Origin: a bacterium
GTDB taxonomy: Bacteria; Patescibacteriota; Gracilibacteria; UBA1369; GCA-2718715
Assembly (NCBI GenBank): GCA_002718715.1
Contig: PBFJ01000041.1
Location: 1 to 64,000, forward strand
DNA length: 64,000 bases
Direction of reading: 5' to 3'
Shown here one piece after another: positions 49,690 to 59,544 of this stretch; within the stretch, counting starts at the first letter, position 1, and each line of letters begins with the position of its first letter. The notes under the pieces were generated by a model that saw nothing but the letters and a program-made list of their open reading frames with translations, was not told where the DNA came from and searched no databases. The translations under genes were made by a program, and so were the position numbers.

Positions 49690-50984
49690 TTACTTTTTAA
49701 TATTTTTTTCACTAAATTTCTTCCAAAATCTATACTTTCACTTATACCTCTATCTTCTGGATAATAAGCAGTGGTATCTACTGTAAAAATACCATTAAAA
49801 GGTTCTTGATCTGGTAATTTGTCTTTAAAATTTTTCTCGCAGATAGGTTGGGCATATTTATATCTACTACAGTGTGAAGATATTAAATCTTTATTTTTTA
49901 AATTAGGATTTATTGATTTTACGCATTGCCAAGCATCTTCTTTGAAAGATTCATCATCTCTTAAATAATCAGGATGATTTTGTGGCATGTAGAAAGGTAT
50001 ATAAGTTATATTTTCAGGAAGGTTTCTTAAATTGCTCATTTCTATAATACCTGGAATTGAGAATCTTGAATCATTTATATTAGTCCAAAAATTATTAGTT
50101 ACTTTTTCACTGGTCTTTAAAATTACGCAAACACATGCTACGTAATTTAATTTTTTATATGAATTAGTAATTAAATTATTTATATTACTTTTGCTGAATA
50201 TTTCTCCAATAAGTGGCAATGGGATAGTACTAATAACTAAATCAAATTTATATTCATCTGTGGGCGTATTTATATATGCTCCAGATTTTTTTAAAGGCTT
50301 AATATTTATAATTGGGCTAGAAATTTTTATTTCACCTCCATTTGCCATTATTATTTTTGACATTTCATTAATAAGCTGTATAGATCCATTTTTAAGGAAT
50401 CCCAAATTCTCTTTAAGCTTTTTTCTTGATTTACCTAATCTATTAATTCTGCTCCAGATCCAAGCTGCAGAAATCTGATTTGAAAATTGATAAAATTTAT
50501 AAGAAAATAGTTTTTCCCATAATTCTTCATATCCCTCATCTCCCAACCATTTTCTCAACCAATTTATGGCATCTATATTGTCTAAATGATTCCAGTCTTT
50601 TATAGTTAAGCATCTGGCAGCGTGTAACAAATATCTTAATCTAGTTAAAAAGGAAACTTTTGAAAACATTATTACCGATATTAAGGAACCCCACTTATAT
50701 AATTTCCCTTGATAGTAAAACCCCATTTTTGTTCTTTTCCAATTTAGTTGACTCTTTAATCCAATTTCATCAAGTATTCTAAAAAATCCTTTATCATTTA
50801 AACAATGAAAATGATAATAACGTTCAATTTCTAAACCTTCAAAATCAAAACAAGATGCCATACCACCCAATCTATTATCGGCTTCAAAAATTACAGGTTT
50901 ATAACCTTGAATGGTCAATTCATATGCAACAGCAAGACCCATAGGCCCACCTCCTATAACTGCTATTTTGGAACTTTTTCTCAT
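49686..50984 (-). CDS. NAD(P)/FAD-dependent amine-oxidase-like oxidoreductase (protoporphyrinogen oxidase/UGM-like)
   Basis: IAVIGGGPMGLAVAYELTIQGYKPVIFEADNRLGGMASCFDFEG; C-terminal GIFTVDTTAYYPEDRGISESIDFGRNLVKKI. Confidence 0.86.
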   Translation of the reverse strand: MRKSSKIAVIGGGPMGLAVAYELTIQGYKPVIFEADNRLGGMASCFDFEGLEIERYYHFHCLNDKGFFRILDEIGLKSQLNWKRTKMGFYYQGKLYKWGSLISVIMFSKVSFLTRLRYLLHAARCLTIKDWNHLDNIDAINWLRKWLGDEGYEELWEKLFSYKFYQFSNQISAAWIWSRINRLGKSRKKLKENLGFLKNGSIQLINEMSKIIMANGGEIKISSPIINIKPLKKSGAYINTPTDEYKFDLVISTIPLPLIGEIFSKSNINNLITNSYKKLNYVACVCVILKTSEKVTNNFWTNINDSRFSIPGIIEMSNLRNLPENITYIPFYMPQNHPDYLRDDESFKEDAWQCVKSINPNLKNKDLISSHCSRYKYAQPICEKNFKDKLPDQEPFNGIFTVDTTAYYPEDRGISESIDFGRNLVKKILKSK

Positions 50985-51035
50985 AAAAAAATTGATTTCA
51001 TATTAAATTGTACATTTTAAATTTATTCAGAACAT

Positions 51036-51974
51036 TTAATAGAATATTATTCCAACTATTAATACTGATATTAGCCATAAAAATACAACTAGTCTTATTG
51101 CTTTATCATGTATCAAAATAAGCTCTGGGTTTTCAGTAGTTATTGATTTACCATTATATTTTCTTATTTCAGAGATCTCAGGATCACTTATGAATTGATA
51201 CCGGAATAAACCCATTAAAACAAAAGGTAAGGTTACCAGCATCCATGATGATGAAGCTCCATTTAGAGATGGACCAGCTGCCCATAAACTGTAGCTTATG
51301 AAAGTGCTTGATACTAATAAGCTTTCATATCTAAGAAGTAAAGGAAGAGAATAGCTTCTAAGAATATCCCTTGTTAAGATAAGTGTTTTTTTGTAATACA
51401 AAAGTTCCGCTTTTCTCTTCTCAACTGCTAAAAATAGAGCTAAAAGACCAATTGTTAAAATAAACCATGGTGAAAATCTGAGTTCTGTCGCTACTAAACC
51501 TGCTATTGCTCTTAGTAGAAATCCTGAGGCAATACAAAAAATATCTAAAATAGGTTCCCTTTTTAATCTTATGCAATATGCAATTTGAATAAAGACATAA
51601 AGAAGAATTATAAAGAAAAATTGAAAAGATATTAATTGAGCTATCTTTAAACTAATTAATCCAAAAATTAAAGAAGCATTCTTAGCCAATGTTTTTGAGA
51701 TTTTACCGCTTGCAATAGGTCTATAACGTTTAATTGGATGCATTTTATCTTTAGATATATCTCTAAGATCATTAAATAAGTATATGGCTGAAGATATAAA
51801 GCAAAAACTTATAAACCCATAAAATGATTTTAAAAAGATATACTGATTAAATTGAAAAGAAAATAATAATGATGCGAAAACTAATAAATTTTTAGACCAT
51901 TGTATTGGTCTTATCGCTTGAAAAAATGAAATAAAAAGTTTTAAAAAATAAGTTTTTGAAATTATCCCTTTCAA
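51036..51974 (-). CDS. UbiA-family prenyltransferase, decaprenyl-phosphate phosphoribosyltransferase-like
   Basis: RPIQWSKNLLVFASLL; Asp-rich motif FNDLRDISKDKMHPIKRYRPIASGKIS, typical of DPPR synthases. Confidence 0.88.
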   Translation of the reverse strand: MKGIISKTYFLKLFISFFQAIRPIQWSKNLLVFASLLFSFQFNQYIFLKSFYGFISFCFISSAIYLFNDLRDISKDKMHPIKRYRPIASGKISKTLAKNASLIFGLISLKIAQLISFQFFFIILLYVFIQIAYCIRLKREPILDIFCIASGFLLRAIAGLVATELRFSPWFILTIGLLALFLAVEKRKAELLYYKKTLILTRDILRSYSLPLLLRYESLLVSSTFISYSLWAAGPSLNGASSSWMLVTLPFVLMGLFRYQFISDPEISEIRKYNGKSITTENPELILIHDKAIRLVVFLWLISVLIVGIIFY

Positions 51975-52092
51975 AATAATGATTGATTAAATTTTTATTT
52001 TATTTTTTATTGCAAATTTAAGGGTTGTTTTGTTTTAATTATTTATAAATTAATAATTAAAAAATAGCTTATTTTAACAAATATAAATTTAA

Positions 52093-53253
52093 TTAAAAAT
52101 TATAGTGCTTTAAAAGTGGTAATGGATCATAAGATCCAATTCCCCAAGGTCCTAGTAAGAAAATTGTAATCAGAAAAATATAAGTTAATAAACCAAAAAA
52201 TTTTGGAAAATATAATTTTGATTCTTTTGCAGAAATAAGCATTAATAAGTTACAGCAAATTGTTGACGCAGCAAGAAATCTTGTATCATCTCTAGCAATA
52301 AAAGATAAAATTAAGGGAGAAAAGATAGATAATTTAAGATAAAGTGGCAATTTCACGAATTTAAAAACTAAATATAAAATAAAGCAGTAGTAAATAGTAA
52401 TAAGATAACTTCCACCTAATAATGATTTTGGAGTAAGTAAAATAATGGAATGTTCAAAACTATCTTTTAAAGTATGAATTAGTTCTACATTCATAGAAGT
52501 TTCTAATTCCTTGCTTATATTTGTTAAATAAATCCCTAGTTCCTCTCTGCCTGGTTCATATCTACCAAAAACTAATAGTAAAAAACCTGTAATTAAAGGG
52601 AGTAAAAAAATTGGTAGGATTTTTGAAATTTTCTTATATCTTATATTCGGATATTTATAAAATAAAAGTCCAATAATTAAAGGGATATAGAAAAAAAGTG
52701 AAGCTTCATGAATTAGAAGCTGTAGAGAAATAATTAGTGAAATAAATATACATTTTTTAGTAAAAGAATAAGACTCACTAAGAGTTAATATTATTGTAAA
52801 AAGAGAAAAAACTAAGCATATTAGATCCATTCTCCCAATGTCATATCCTAACCTAAAAAATAAAACTGGACTTAAAGTAAATAAAGTATAAAAAGGTATT
52901 TTTTCTTTTAATTTCCAATCCTTAAAACATGATCTTGTAAATATCCAGAAAGTAGTGCTAAATAAAACTGAAAAAAATAAATGAGAAGTTAATACCAATG
53001 ATGAGGGATTAAGATTATCTGATAAACGCAATATCTTAAATAGTGATCCTATTAAACCTCTTTTTATAAATCCTAAATCGAAATAATTAACATAATAATA
53101 TCCTTTTAAAGTTGAACTTATAGAGCTTAAAGATCGAAAGGGGGGTAAAGAGACTATGAAAACTAAAAATATAGATGATATAAAATAATAAATTTCTATT
53201 AAATTCTCGCGGATAAGAAGACTTGTTTTGGATCTGTTATATTTAAAAAACAT
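52093..53253 (-). CDS. Polytopic membrane protein, candidate GT-C transferase or polymerase
   Basis: Many hydrophobic segments; YYYVNYFDLGFIKRGLIGSLF; FRLGYDIGRMDLICLVFSLF. No firm family. Confidence 0.5.
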   Translation of the reverse strand: MFFKYNRSKTSLLIRENLIEIYYFISSIFLVFIVSLPPFRSLSSISSTLKGYYYVNYFDLGFIKRGLIGSLFKILRLSDNLNPSSLVLTSHLFFSVLFSTTFWIFTRSCFKDWKLKEKIPFYTLFTLSPVLFFRLGYDIGRMDLICLVFSLFTIILTLSESYSFTKKCIFISLIISLQLLIHEASLFFYIPLIIGLLFYKYPNIRYKKISKILPIFLLPLITGFLLLVFGRYEPGREELGIYLTNISKELETSMNVELIHTLKDSFEHSIILLTPKSLLGGSYLITIYYCFILYLVFKFVKLPLYLKLSIFSPLILSFIARDDTRFLAASTICCNLLMLISAKESKLYFPKFFGLLTYIFLITIFLLGPWGIGSYDPLPLLKHYNF

Positions 53254-53262
53254 AATTAAAGT

Positions 53263-54291
53263 TTAAAAAAAACTAATATAAATATATTCGCCTAATGTTT
53301 CTATAATTCTTCCATTTAAACCTTCTTTAAATTTCTTAATGCCATTTGACGTTTTTTTATTAAAACCACCAAGATCAAATTCTTTCAAGCCCTTTTTTTT
53401 ACTCTCAATAATTGCATGCCAAAGTAATAAGGTATTTGCTTGAAATTTTCTACCCATATCATTCGTGAATCCAAATAAATATAAAGCTTTATCTTTGAAT
53501 AACAATACACCAATACTACCTAAATTCTTGTCAGGTTCTTTTAAACTAGATGCCTGATATATTTTTAAACTTAATAGTCCATTATTTTCTGAATCGTTAA
53601 ATAACCAATTTAAACATTTTTCATGACTTATTGGAATAAATGATAAATTCATTGCATATTTATTGTATTCAATGAGAATATTTTTAATCATATTAATATC
53701 ATTGATTTCTTTAGCTTTTGCAAATTTTAATCCTTTTTTAAGTCCATTTCGCCAATTCCCTCTAAGCTTTTTAAAAAGTTCTTGCTCTGATTTAAGTAAA
53801 TCCACTATGTAGGTTTTTGTTGGATATGATCTTAACTTTATAAAATTTAATTTTTTTAAATGCTTATCATATGAGTAAATATAAGAAGGTGAGAAAGATA
53901 TCAATTTTGTGTATTTTTTTTTGATGAATCTAATAATTTCAATTAATACAAGGTATTTATATTTATGGAATTCTTTACATATTAAAGGACCATCATTAAT
54001 TCTAAAAAATTTAATTAATCCCAAACAAAAAGATTTTTTCGTTAAACTTACAATCCCATATATATTATTTTTATGGTAAATTTTTAGATAATATGAATAA
54101 TCTTTATTAAGGTAATATCCAGGTGTTTGAATATGAGAAATATTTCTGAAATTTAATTTTTCATATATTTTTTTGTATTCAGATAAATCTATTTCATCAA
54201 CAATAAATTTATTTTTTTTCCCCTTTAATTTTTTTATTGGATTCTTACAAAATGAGTAATTTAATTTTGTAAAAATTTTTTCAATTCTCAT
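53263..54291 (-). CDS. FemAB/GNAT-fold acyltransferase-like protein
   Basis: FKKLRGNWRNGLKKGLKF; LGSIGVLLFKDKALYLFGFTND; LKEFDLGGFNKKTSNGIKKFKEGL. Confidence 0.72.
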   Translation of the reverse strand: MRIEKIFTKLNYSFCKNPIKKLKGKKNKFIVDEIDLSEYKKIYEKLNFRNISHIQTPGYYLNKDYSYYLKIYHKNNIYGIVSLTKKSFCLGLIKFFRINDGPLICKEFHKYKYLVLIEIIRFIKKKYTKLISFSPSYIYSYDKHLKKLNFIKLRSYPTKTYIVDLLKSEQELFKKLRGNWRNGLKKGLKFAKAKEINDINMIKNILIEYNKYAMNLSFIPISHEKCLNWLFNDSENNGLLSLKIYQASSLKEPDKNLGSIGVLLFKDKALYLFGFTNDMGRKFQANTLLLWHAIIESKKKGLKEFDLGGFNKKTSNGIKKFKEGLNGRIIETLGEYIYISFF

Positions 54292-54324
54292 ATTCAGAAT
54301 TTTTAAAAAAATTGTACAACTTAA

Positions 54325-55728
54325 TTAATATAATTTTAAAACAAAATTTTGAGGAAAATTAAATTGTTTTTTTATTAATAATCTTTTTATTATACCTCTA
54401 CCAAGTTTATAAAAAAACTTTCGAGAATCACTATATGTATCTTTAAATTTTTTGTAAAATTTTAAATTAAGAATATTCTGATTATTTTTTGAGTCATAAA
54501 AAATTAAAAACTTACCAATAATTTTTCCGTTTTCCAGTATTTTTATTTCTTTTTTTGTTGAGGAGTAAACTATTTTGAACGAATTTATATATTCTTCAAA
54601 ACATCTTTCTATACAATTCTCAATGATTTTTGAATTGATATCTTGATGAACGGGCAGTGTAATTTGATTCTTGAACCTTCTTTTGGCATTTTTATATTTA
54701 TCTCTTGATTGCACTACTTCAGGCGGCAGGTCAGGCCAATTTCCAAAAGGCAAGCCATATAAATTATATTGTTTTAAAATCTTTGTTCTTTCTTTTGTAT
54801 TTTTAAAATTAACTATACCTAGATACGGTATATATTCTAAATTTTCCATTTTCAAAAAAGGAAGTATCAATTTTAAATTTTTTTTCCATGAGTTAAAGTT
54901 TGATACTCTTTTCTTTTTTATAAAATCTATTTTTTCGTAATAAAGATTGAATAATCTTTTTGACATCACACCTAAATTATAATTTATCTTATAGTTTGAG
55001 CTATTATGATTATTGAAGTTCAGTTTTGGATATTTATATCCAAAGTATTTTCTAATCTTTCGCTTGAAAAATAAATACAGAAAATCTATTATTCTTCGTA
55101 GTTTAAAATCTTGATAATTCCTTTTCAGAACTAAATCAAAATTATTAAATTGTTTGTAATCAAAAGAATCTTTAAATTTAATGATGCTTCCATCTTCTAT
55201 TCCAAATAATTTATGAGGACTATATATCTCTATATCAGAAAAACTCTTTTCAAATGCAGTTAAACAATGAGTATTATCTTCTATTAATGTTATATTCTTT
55301 CTATTAATATATTCTAGTAAATCACTATTTATTCTATTTTTTTTTCCAAAGTAGTTTACAAACAAAAAAATATCTACTTTGTTAAATTTTAATATTGAGA
55401 TTAGTTTTTTACTTTTCAGAAGGTCGTGTTCATAAAAAATTATTTTTGCATTAGTTCTTCTTAATAAAGATAATGATTCGTTGCAAATAAAATCTGGAAT
55501 AAAAATTGTTCTTTTACTCTTGAAAATACTTAGGTATTGGTAAATTCTTAATAAAGATAATGTTGAACGTGGATATAGAATTAGATTTTTGGATTTATAA
55601 AGAATCTTGTAGTGATCATTTTTTTTATCTTTAAAAGCTTTGTAAAAAGAAAAGAATATATTTTTAGTTTTCATCAAGGGATATAGCGATATCCTATTTT
55701 TATAATTAATTTTTTGTGTTTGAGTCAT
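54325..55728 (-). CDS. Divergent DegT-like PLP fold protein with C-terminal extension
   Basis: ILYPRSTLSLLRI; TLIEDNTHCLTAF; IYSPHKLFGIEDGSIIKF (aligned to the PLP-Lys region). Confidence 0.6.
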   Translation of the reverse strand: MTQTQKINYKNRISLYPLMKTKNIFFSFYKAFKDKKNDHYKILYKSKNLILYPRSTLSLLRIYQYLSIFKSKRTIFIPDFICNESLSLLRRTNAKIIFYEHDLLKSKKLISILKFNKVDIFLFVNYFGKKNRINSDLLEYINRKNITLIEDNTHCLTAFEKSFSDIEIYSPHKLFGIEDGSIIKFKDSFDYKQFNNFDLVLKRNYQDFKLRRIIDFLYLFFKRKIRKYFGYKYPKLNFNNHNSSNYKINYNLGVMSKRLFNLYYEKIDFIKKKRVSNFNSWKKNLKLILPFLKMENLEYIPYLGIVNFKNTKERTKILKQYNLYGLPFGNWPDLPPEVVQSRDKYKNAKRRFKNQITLPVHQDINSKIIENCIERCFEEYINSFKIVYSSTKKEIKILENGKIIGKFLIFYDSKNNQNILNLKFYKKFKDTYSDSRKFFYKLGRGIIKRLLIKKQFNFPQNFVLKLY

Positions 55729-55772
55729 GAATTATATTTAAATTAATTTGTAATTTTAAAAGATTAAAAAAT

Positions 55773-56756
55773 CTAATAATTATTAATTGATATTTTGTGC
55801 CAATCCCATGCTGATTGAAGAATGGTTTCAATTTTAGAGTATTTTGGCTCCCAATTAAGAATATTCTTTGCCTTTTTTATATCCGCAAATAATTTAGATG
55901 GATCACCAATTCTTTTAGGGCAAAATTCCTTTTTAATCTTCAAGCCTGTAATCGATTCTAGTGTATTTACAATATTCATAATACTTGTTCCAGAACCACT
56001 GCCTAAATTAAAAAAATCAGATTTGCCATTTGAGTTAAGATACTCAATTGCGTTTAAATGAGCTCTAGCTAAATCATTTACATGTATATAATCTCTCACC
56101 GCAGTCCCATCTTTTGTATTGTAGTTATTTCCAAATATTTTTAGCTTAATTCCTTTATTAATAGATTTAATTACAAGAGGTATTAAATGAGTTTCTGGAT
56201 TATGATTTTCTCCAATTTCTTTATCAAAATCGGCTCCCGCAGCATTGAAATATCTCAAAGAAACATACTTTAAGTTAGATGATTTCTCGCACCATTTTAA
56301 AATCTTCTCACATAAAAGCTTTGTTTCTCCATAAGGACTTAAAGGTATAAGTTCTGAGTCCTCATTTACTGGTAAACTTTTTACTTCTCCATATACTGAG
56401 CAAGAAGATGAAAATATAATAGGTATTGAAAGTTCTGTGCAAATTCTCGTAACTGATTCCATTCCACCAATATTATTGGAAATGTAATCTAGAGGATTAA
56501 TAAAAGATTCCTGTACATAGGCTGATGCTGCAAAATGCACTAAATAGTTTGGTTTTATTTTTGAGATTAGATCATATAATTTATTAGATTCCCTAACATC
56601 CATCAAGAAAAAATCACCCCATTTTACGAACTCTTTATATCCTGTAGATAAATTATCTATAGTAAATATCTGATGTCCTTTACTTTTCGCATATTTACAG
56701 AAATGTGAGCCAATATAACCGGCCCCTCCCGTTACAATAATTCTTTGGCTATACAT
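55773..56756 (-). CDS. galE: UDP-glucose 4-epimerase
   Basis: RIIVTGGAGYIGSHFCKYAKSKGHQIFTIDNLSTGYKEFV; SSSCSVYGEVKSLPVNEDSELIPLSPYGETKLLCE; LRYFNAAGAD. Confidence 0.94.
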   Translation of the reverse strand: MYSQRIIVTGGAGYIGSHFCKYAKSKGHQIFTIDNLSTGYKEFVKWGDFFLMDVRESNKLYDLISKIKPNYLVHFAASAYVQESFINPLDYISNNIGGMESVTRICTELSIPIIFSSSCSVYGEVKSLPVNEDSELIPLSPYGETKLLCEKILKWCEKSSNLKYVSLRYFNAAGADFDKEIGENHNPETHLIPLVIKSINKGIKLKIFGNNYNTKDGTAVRDYIHVNDLARAHLNAIEYLNSNGKSDFFNLGSGSGTSIMNIVNTLESITGLKIKKEFCPKRIGDPSKLFADIKKAKNILNWEPKYSKIETILQSAWDWHKISINNY

Positions 56757-57682
56757 TTAAGCCGCTTGTATTTAGATAATGTTAACACTATTCCTTGTAT
56801 CTTTCTAAAAATTAACCTAAATAAAATTCTAATAAATGAATAAGTTAATAAATATCTAAAACCACCTTTAATAAGATGCTCCCTAATAGAAATTAAATTT
56901 GTTTTAAGAGGATGGTTTATAAAATTACTAATAAGTAGAAAAGTCTCCCAATTTTTAATATCTGCAGTTGAAATAATACCTTTAGAATGAAAATATCTAG
57001 AATTATTTCTGTGAATATTAATAATTCGCTTAGTAAATTCCTTGGATTTGCTCATGTTTTGTATATCTCTTCTATAAATCCCCAATGGCTCTGGAAAGTG
57101 CTTAATCTTTTCACCATTATCAATTACTCTTATCCAAAAATCCCAATCCTCAACACCTAAGAATTTTTTGCCCTCTTTAAAAAAACCAACTTTATCAAAG
57201 ATTTCTTTTTTTATAGTTATTGCTGAGGGAGATAAAGTATTACCCGAAATTAATAAATTTGAGAGATTTTTAGGCGGATTATTCCTTAAATAAAATAAAT
57301 AATTATTACCTACAATAATCTCATCATTTGATATTAATGAGTATCTTTTATTCTTAATAATTTCATATATTTTAGTAAGTTTGTTTGGAACCCACAAGTC
57401 ATCAGCATCAAGCAAGCAAATATAAATACCATCAGAAGCTTTGATACCTGAATTTCTTGCAGCTCCAAGACCTTTATTTGATTGTGTTATAACTTTAATA
57501 TTATTTTTAAGTTTGCAATTATTTAAGATTTGAGAAGTATTATCAAAAGATCCGTCATCAACTGCAACTATCTCATAATTATTAAAATCTTGCTTCAGAA
57601 TTGAATCAATTGTTCCTTCTAAAGTATCTTCCACGTTGTAGCAAGGAACTATTATTGAAAAAAATATTTTGTTAGATTTCAT
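56732..57682 (-). CDS. Glycosyltransferase family 2
   Basis: FFSIIVPCYNVEDTLEGTIDSILKQDFNNYEIVAVDDGSFDNT; GLGAARNSGIKASDGIYICLLDADDLW. Confidence 0.93.
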   Translation of the reverse strand: MKSNKIFFSIIVPCYNVEDTLEGTIDSILKQDFNNYEIVAVDDGSFDNTSQILNNCKLKNNIKVITQSNKGLGAARNSGIKASDGIYICLLDADDLWVPNKLTKIYEIIKNKRYSLISNDEIIVGNNYLFYLRNNPPKNLSNLLISGNTLSPSAITIKKEIFDKVGFFKEGKKFLGVEDWDFWIRVIDNGEKIKHFPEPLGIYRRDIQNMSKSKEFTKRIINIHRNNSRYFHSKGIISTADIKNWETFLLISNFINHPLKTNLISIREHLIKGGFRYLLTYSFIRILFRLIFRKIQGIVLTLSKYKRLKCIAKELL

Positions 57683-57813
57683 TATTATTATTCAATGTAA
57701 ACCTTAATATCTAATCAAATAATCTTAATATGAAAAAAATTGATTATAAAAATAACAATTAAAAATGTAATTAAAATTGTTAAATATTTATTAACTCTAA
57801 TAATAAAAAGTTT

Positions 57814-59544
57814 CTAATAAACATTATCTAAGTTCCTTGGGGGGAGATTTTTATAAATAAACTTTTTTTGAAGGCAATCTTCAATTAATTGTAAATTATT
57901 CTTTTTAAAATGAATTCTCTGAGTTTTTTGTTTTTTTATATTTTCGTAATTTATTAAATGATTATATTCTGGCAACCCATAACACATTACAGGTTTTTTA
58001 TTCTCAAGTCCTTCTTCTAAAACTGTAGATGAATAAGATATCATACAGTCACAATTTTCTATTTCTTTATCTAGTGAAGTATCGTTTCTTAAAGTTATAA
58101 AATCCTTTAAATCTTCAAAAGCATTATTTAAAATCTCAAGATTTATTTCATTCGGAACATCTCTTATTCTTACTATTAATTCAAAAATATTTTTATATTT
58201 TGAGATTTTTTTATATATTTCAAAAATACTCCCAAAAAACTCAGGTGATGATTCATAATAATATCTTCTCGCACCTAATTCTTTAACGGTCCCAACATAT
58301 AAGATCTGAGTCCTTTTATTTCTTTTTTTTATATTTATTTCTTTTTTCGGAGAAGCTTTTTTATTATTAATAAAATTAATTTTTGAGTATTTTTTATCTA
58401 ACGAATCTAAATAATCATCACAAAAATGAGACTGACTTAATAAACTTATTTTTTTTTCCTTTGTAAAGGCTAGTCCAATACCAATTGATTTTGAAGCTAG
58501 TAAATTTGCTTGACCATTTTTTTGAGTTGTTTGAGAACCATGACTTATTAGATAAACGTTTTTATTTTTTTGACTTAAAACTCTTGATAAAGAAAAAAGA
58601 TCAGGGAATCTTACTGAATGAAAAAATGACTTTTTTATTTTTGAACTTCTAAATATTTTTTCAAGATATAAAGTAAAATTAAAGGTCGTGGATAAGTTTG
58701 AATATATTTGTTTGATTAAATAATTGTAAAATCTCTCATCGAGTAATGTCGAATTAACATTACTAATAAAATTAAAATTGTAATTTTTGCTAACAGGAAG
58801 TAAAAAAAATCCTACTTCTTTAAATTCTTTCCAAAAAATTAATTTAATTAATTGTTCAAATATTAATTTAATGATTCTTATATATGAGTTAGATGAGCAA
58901 AAGTAAATTACTGATTTGCCTTCAGATATAAATTTAGATTTTAAATAATCTAAAAAATATACCTTACTATCTGAAATTAAATAAACCTCCTTTCTATTTT
59001 TAAATAATAAATTCTTAAGTAGAAAGCTTTGAAAATATAAAACTGAATTATAAAATAAATTACCTCTTATTTCAGAATATCTATCAATATAAGAAAGTTT
59101 TCTTGTTTTGTTATCACTATATAAATAGTCTATTGCAATAAGGAGATCAATTTTTTTTGAATATTTAATCCGTTTATTTTTTTTTATAAGAATATAGTAT
59201 TCAAAATCAGGTATAATTTCTTGCATATAAAAAAAACGAGATATTTTAATTTCTAGGAATGGATCAAGTAATTCATCAAAATCTTTAACTTGATTAAAAA
59301 CTTTAAATTTTTTTAAATTGTCTATCAGAAGATTCTTTGCTTTATTAGTTTTTAATAATAAACTTTCTGCATTTGAAGATACAATTATTGGGTTTGGGAA
59401 ATAATGATTTATTTTTTTACGTTCAAATTTGTTAAGTATGTATTTATTTAAAGTGAAGATATTTTTTTCTTTTTTGAAAAATCTTTTTCCTAATTTACTT
59501 TTATCAATTAGTACATAGAGGCTATTTTTATTGGTTTTAGACAT
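57814..59544 (-). CDS. Hypothetical surface-carbohydrate transferase (GT-B-like C-terminus)
   Basis: VYLISHGSQTTQKNG; C-terminal ENCDCMISYSSTVLEEGLENKKPVMCYGLPEYNHL resembling CDP-glycerol/Kdo-transferase-like GT-B folds. Confidence 0.6.
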   Translation of the reverse strand: MSKTNKNSLYVLIDKSKLGKRFFKKEKNIFTLNKYILNKFERKKINHYFPNPIIVSSNAESLLLKTNKAKNLLIDNLKKFKVFNQVKDFDELLDPFLEIKISRFFYMQEIIPDFEYYILIKKNKRIKYSKKIDLLIAIDYLYSDNKTRKLSYIDRYSEIRGNLFYNSVLYFQSFLLKNLLFKNRKEVYLISDSKVYFLDYLKSKFISEGKSVIYFCSSNSYIRIIKLIFEQLIKLIFWKEFKEVGFFLLPVSKNYNFNFISNVNSTLLDERFYNYLIKQIYSNLSTTFNFTLYLEKIFRSSKIKKSFFHSVRFPDLFSLSRVLSQKNKNVYLISHGSQTTQKNGQANLLASKSIGIGLAFTKEKKISLLSQSHFCDDYLDSLDKKYSKINFINNKKASPKKEINIKKRNKRTQILYVGTVKELGARRYYYESSPEFFGSIFEIYKKISKYKNIFELIVRIRDVPNEINLEILNNAFEDLKDFITLRNDTSLDKEIENCDCMISYSSTVLEEGLENKKPVMCYGLPEYNHLINYENIKKQKTQRIHFKKNNLQLIEDCLQKKFIYKNLPPRNLDNVY

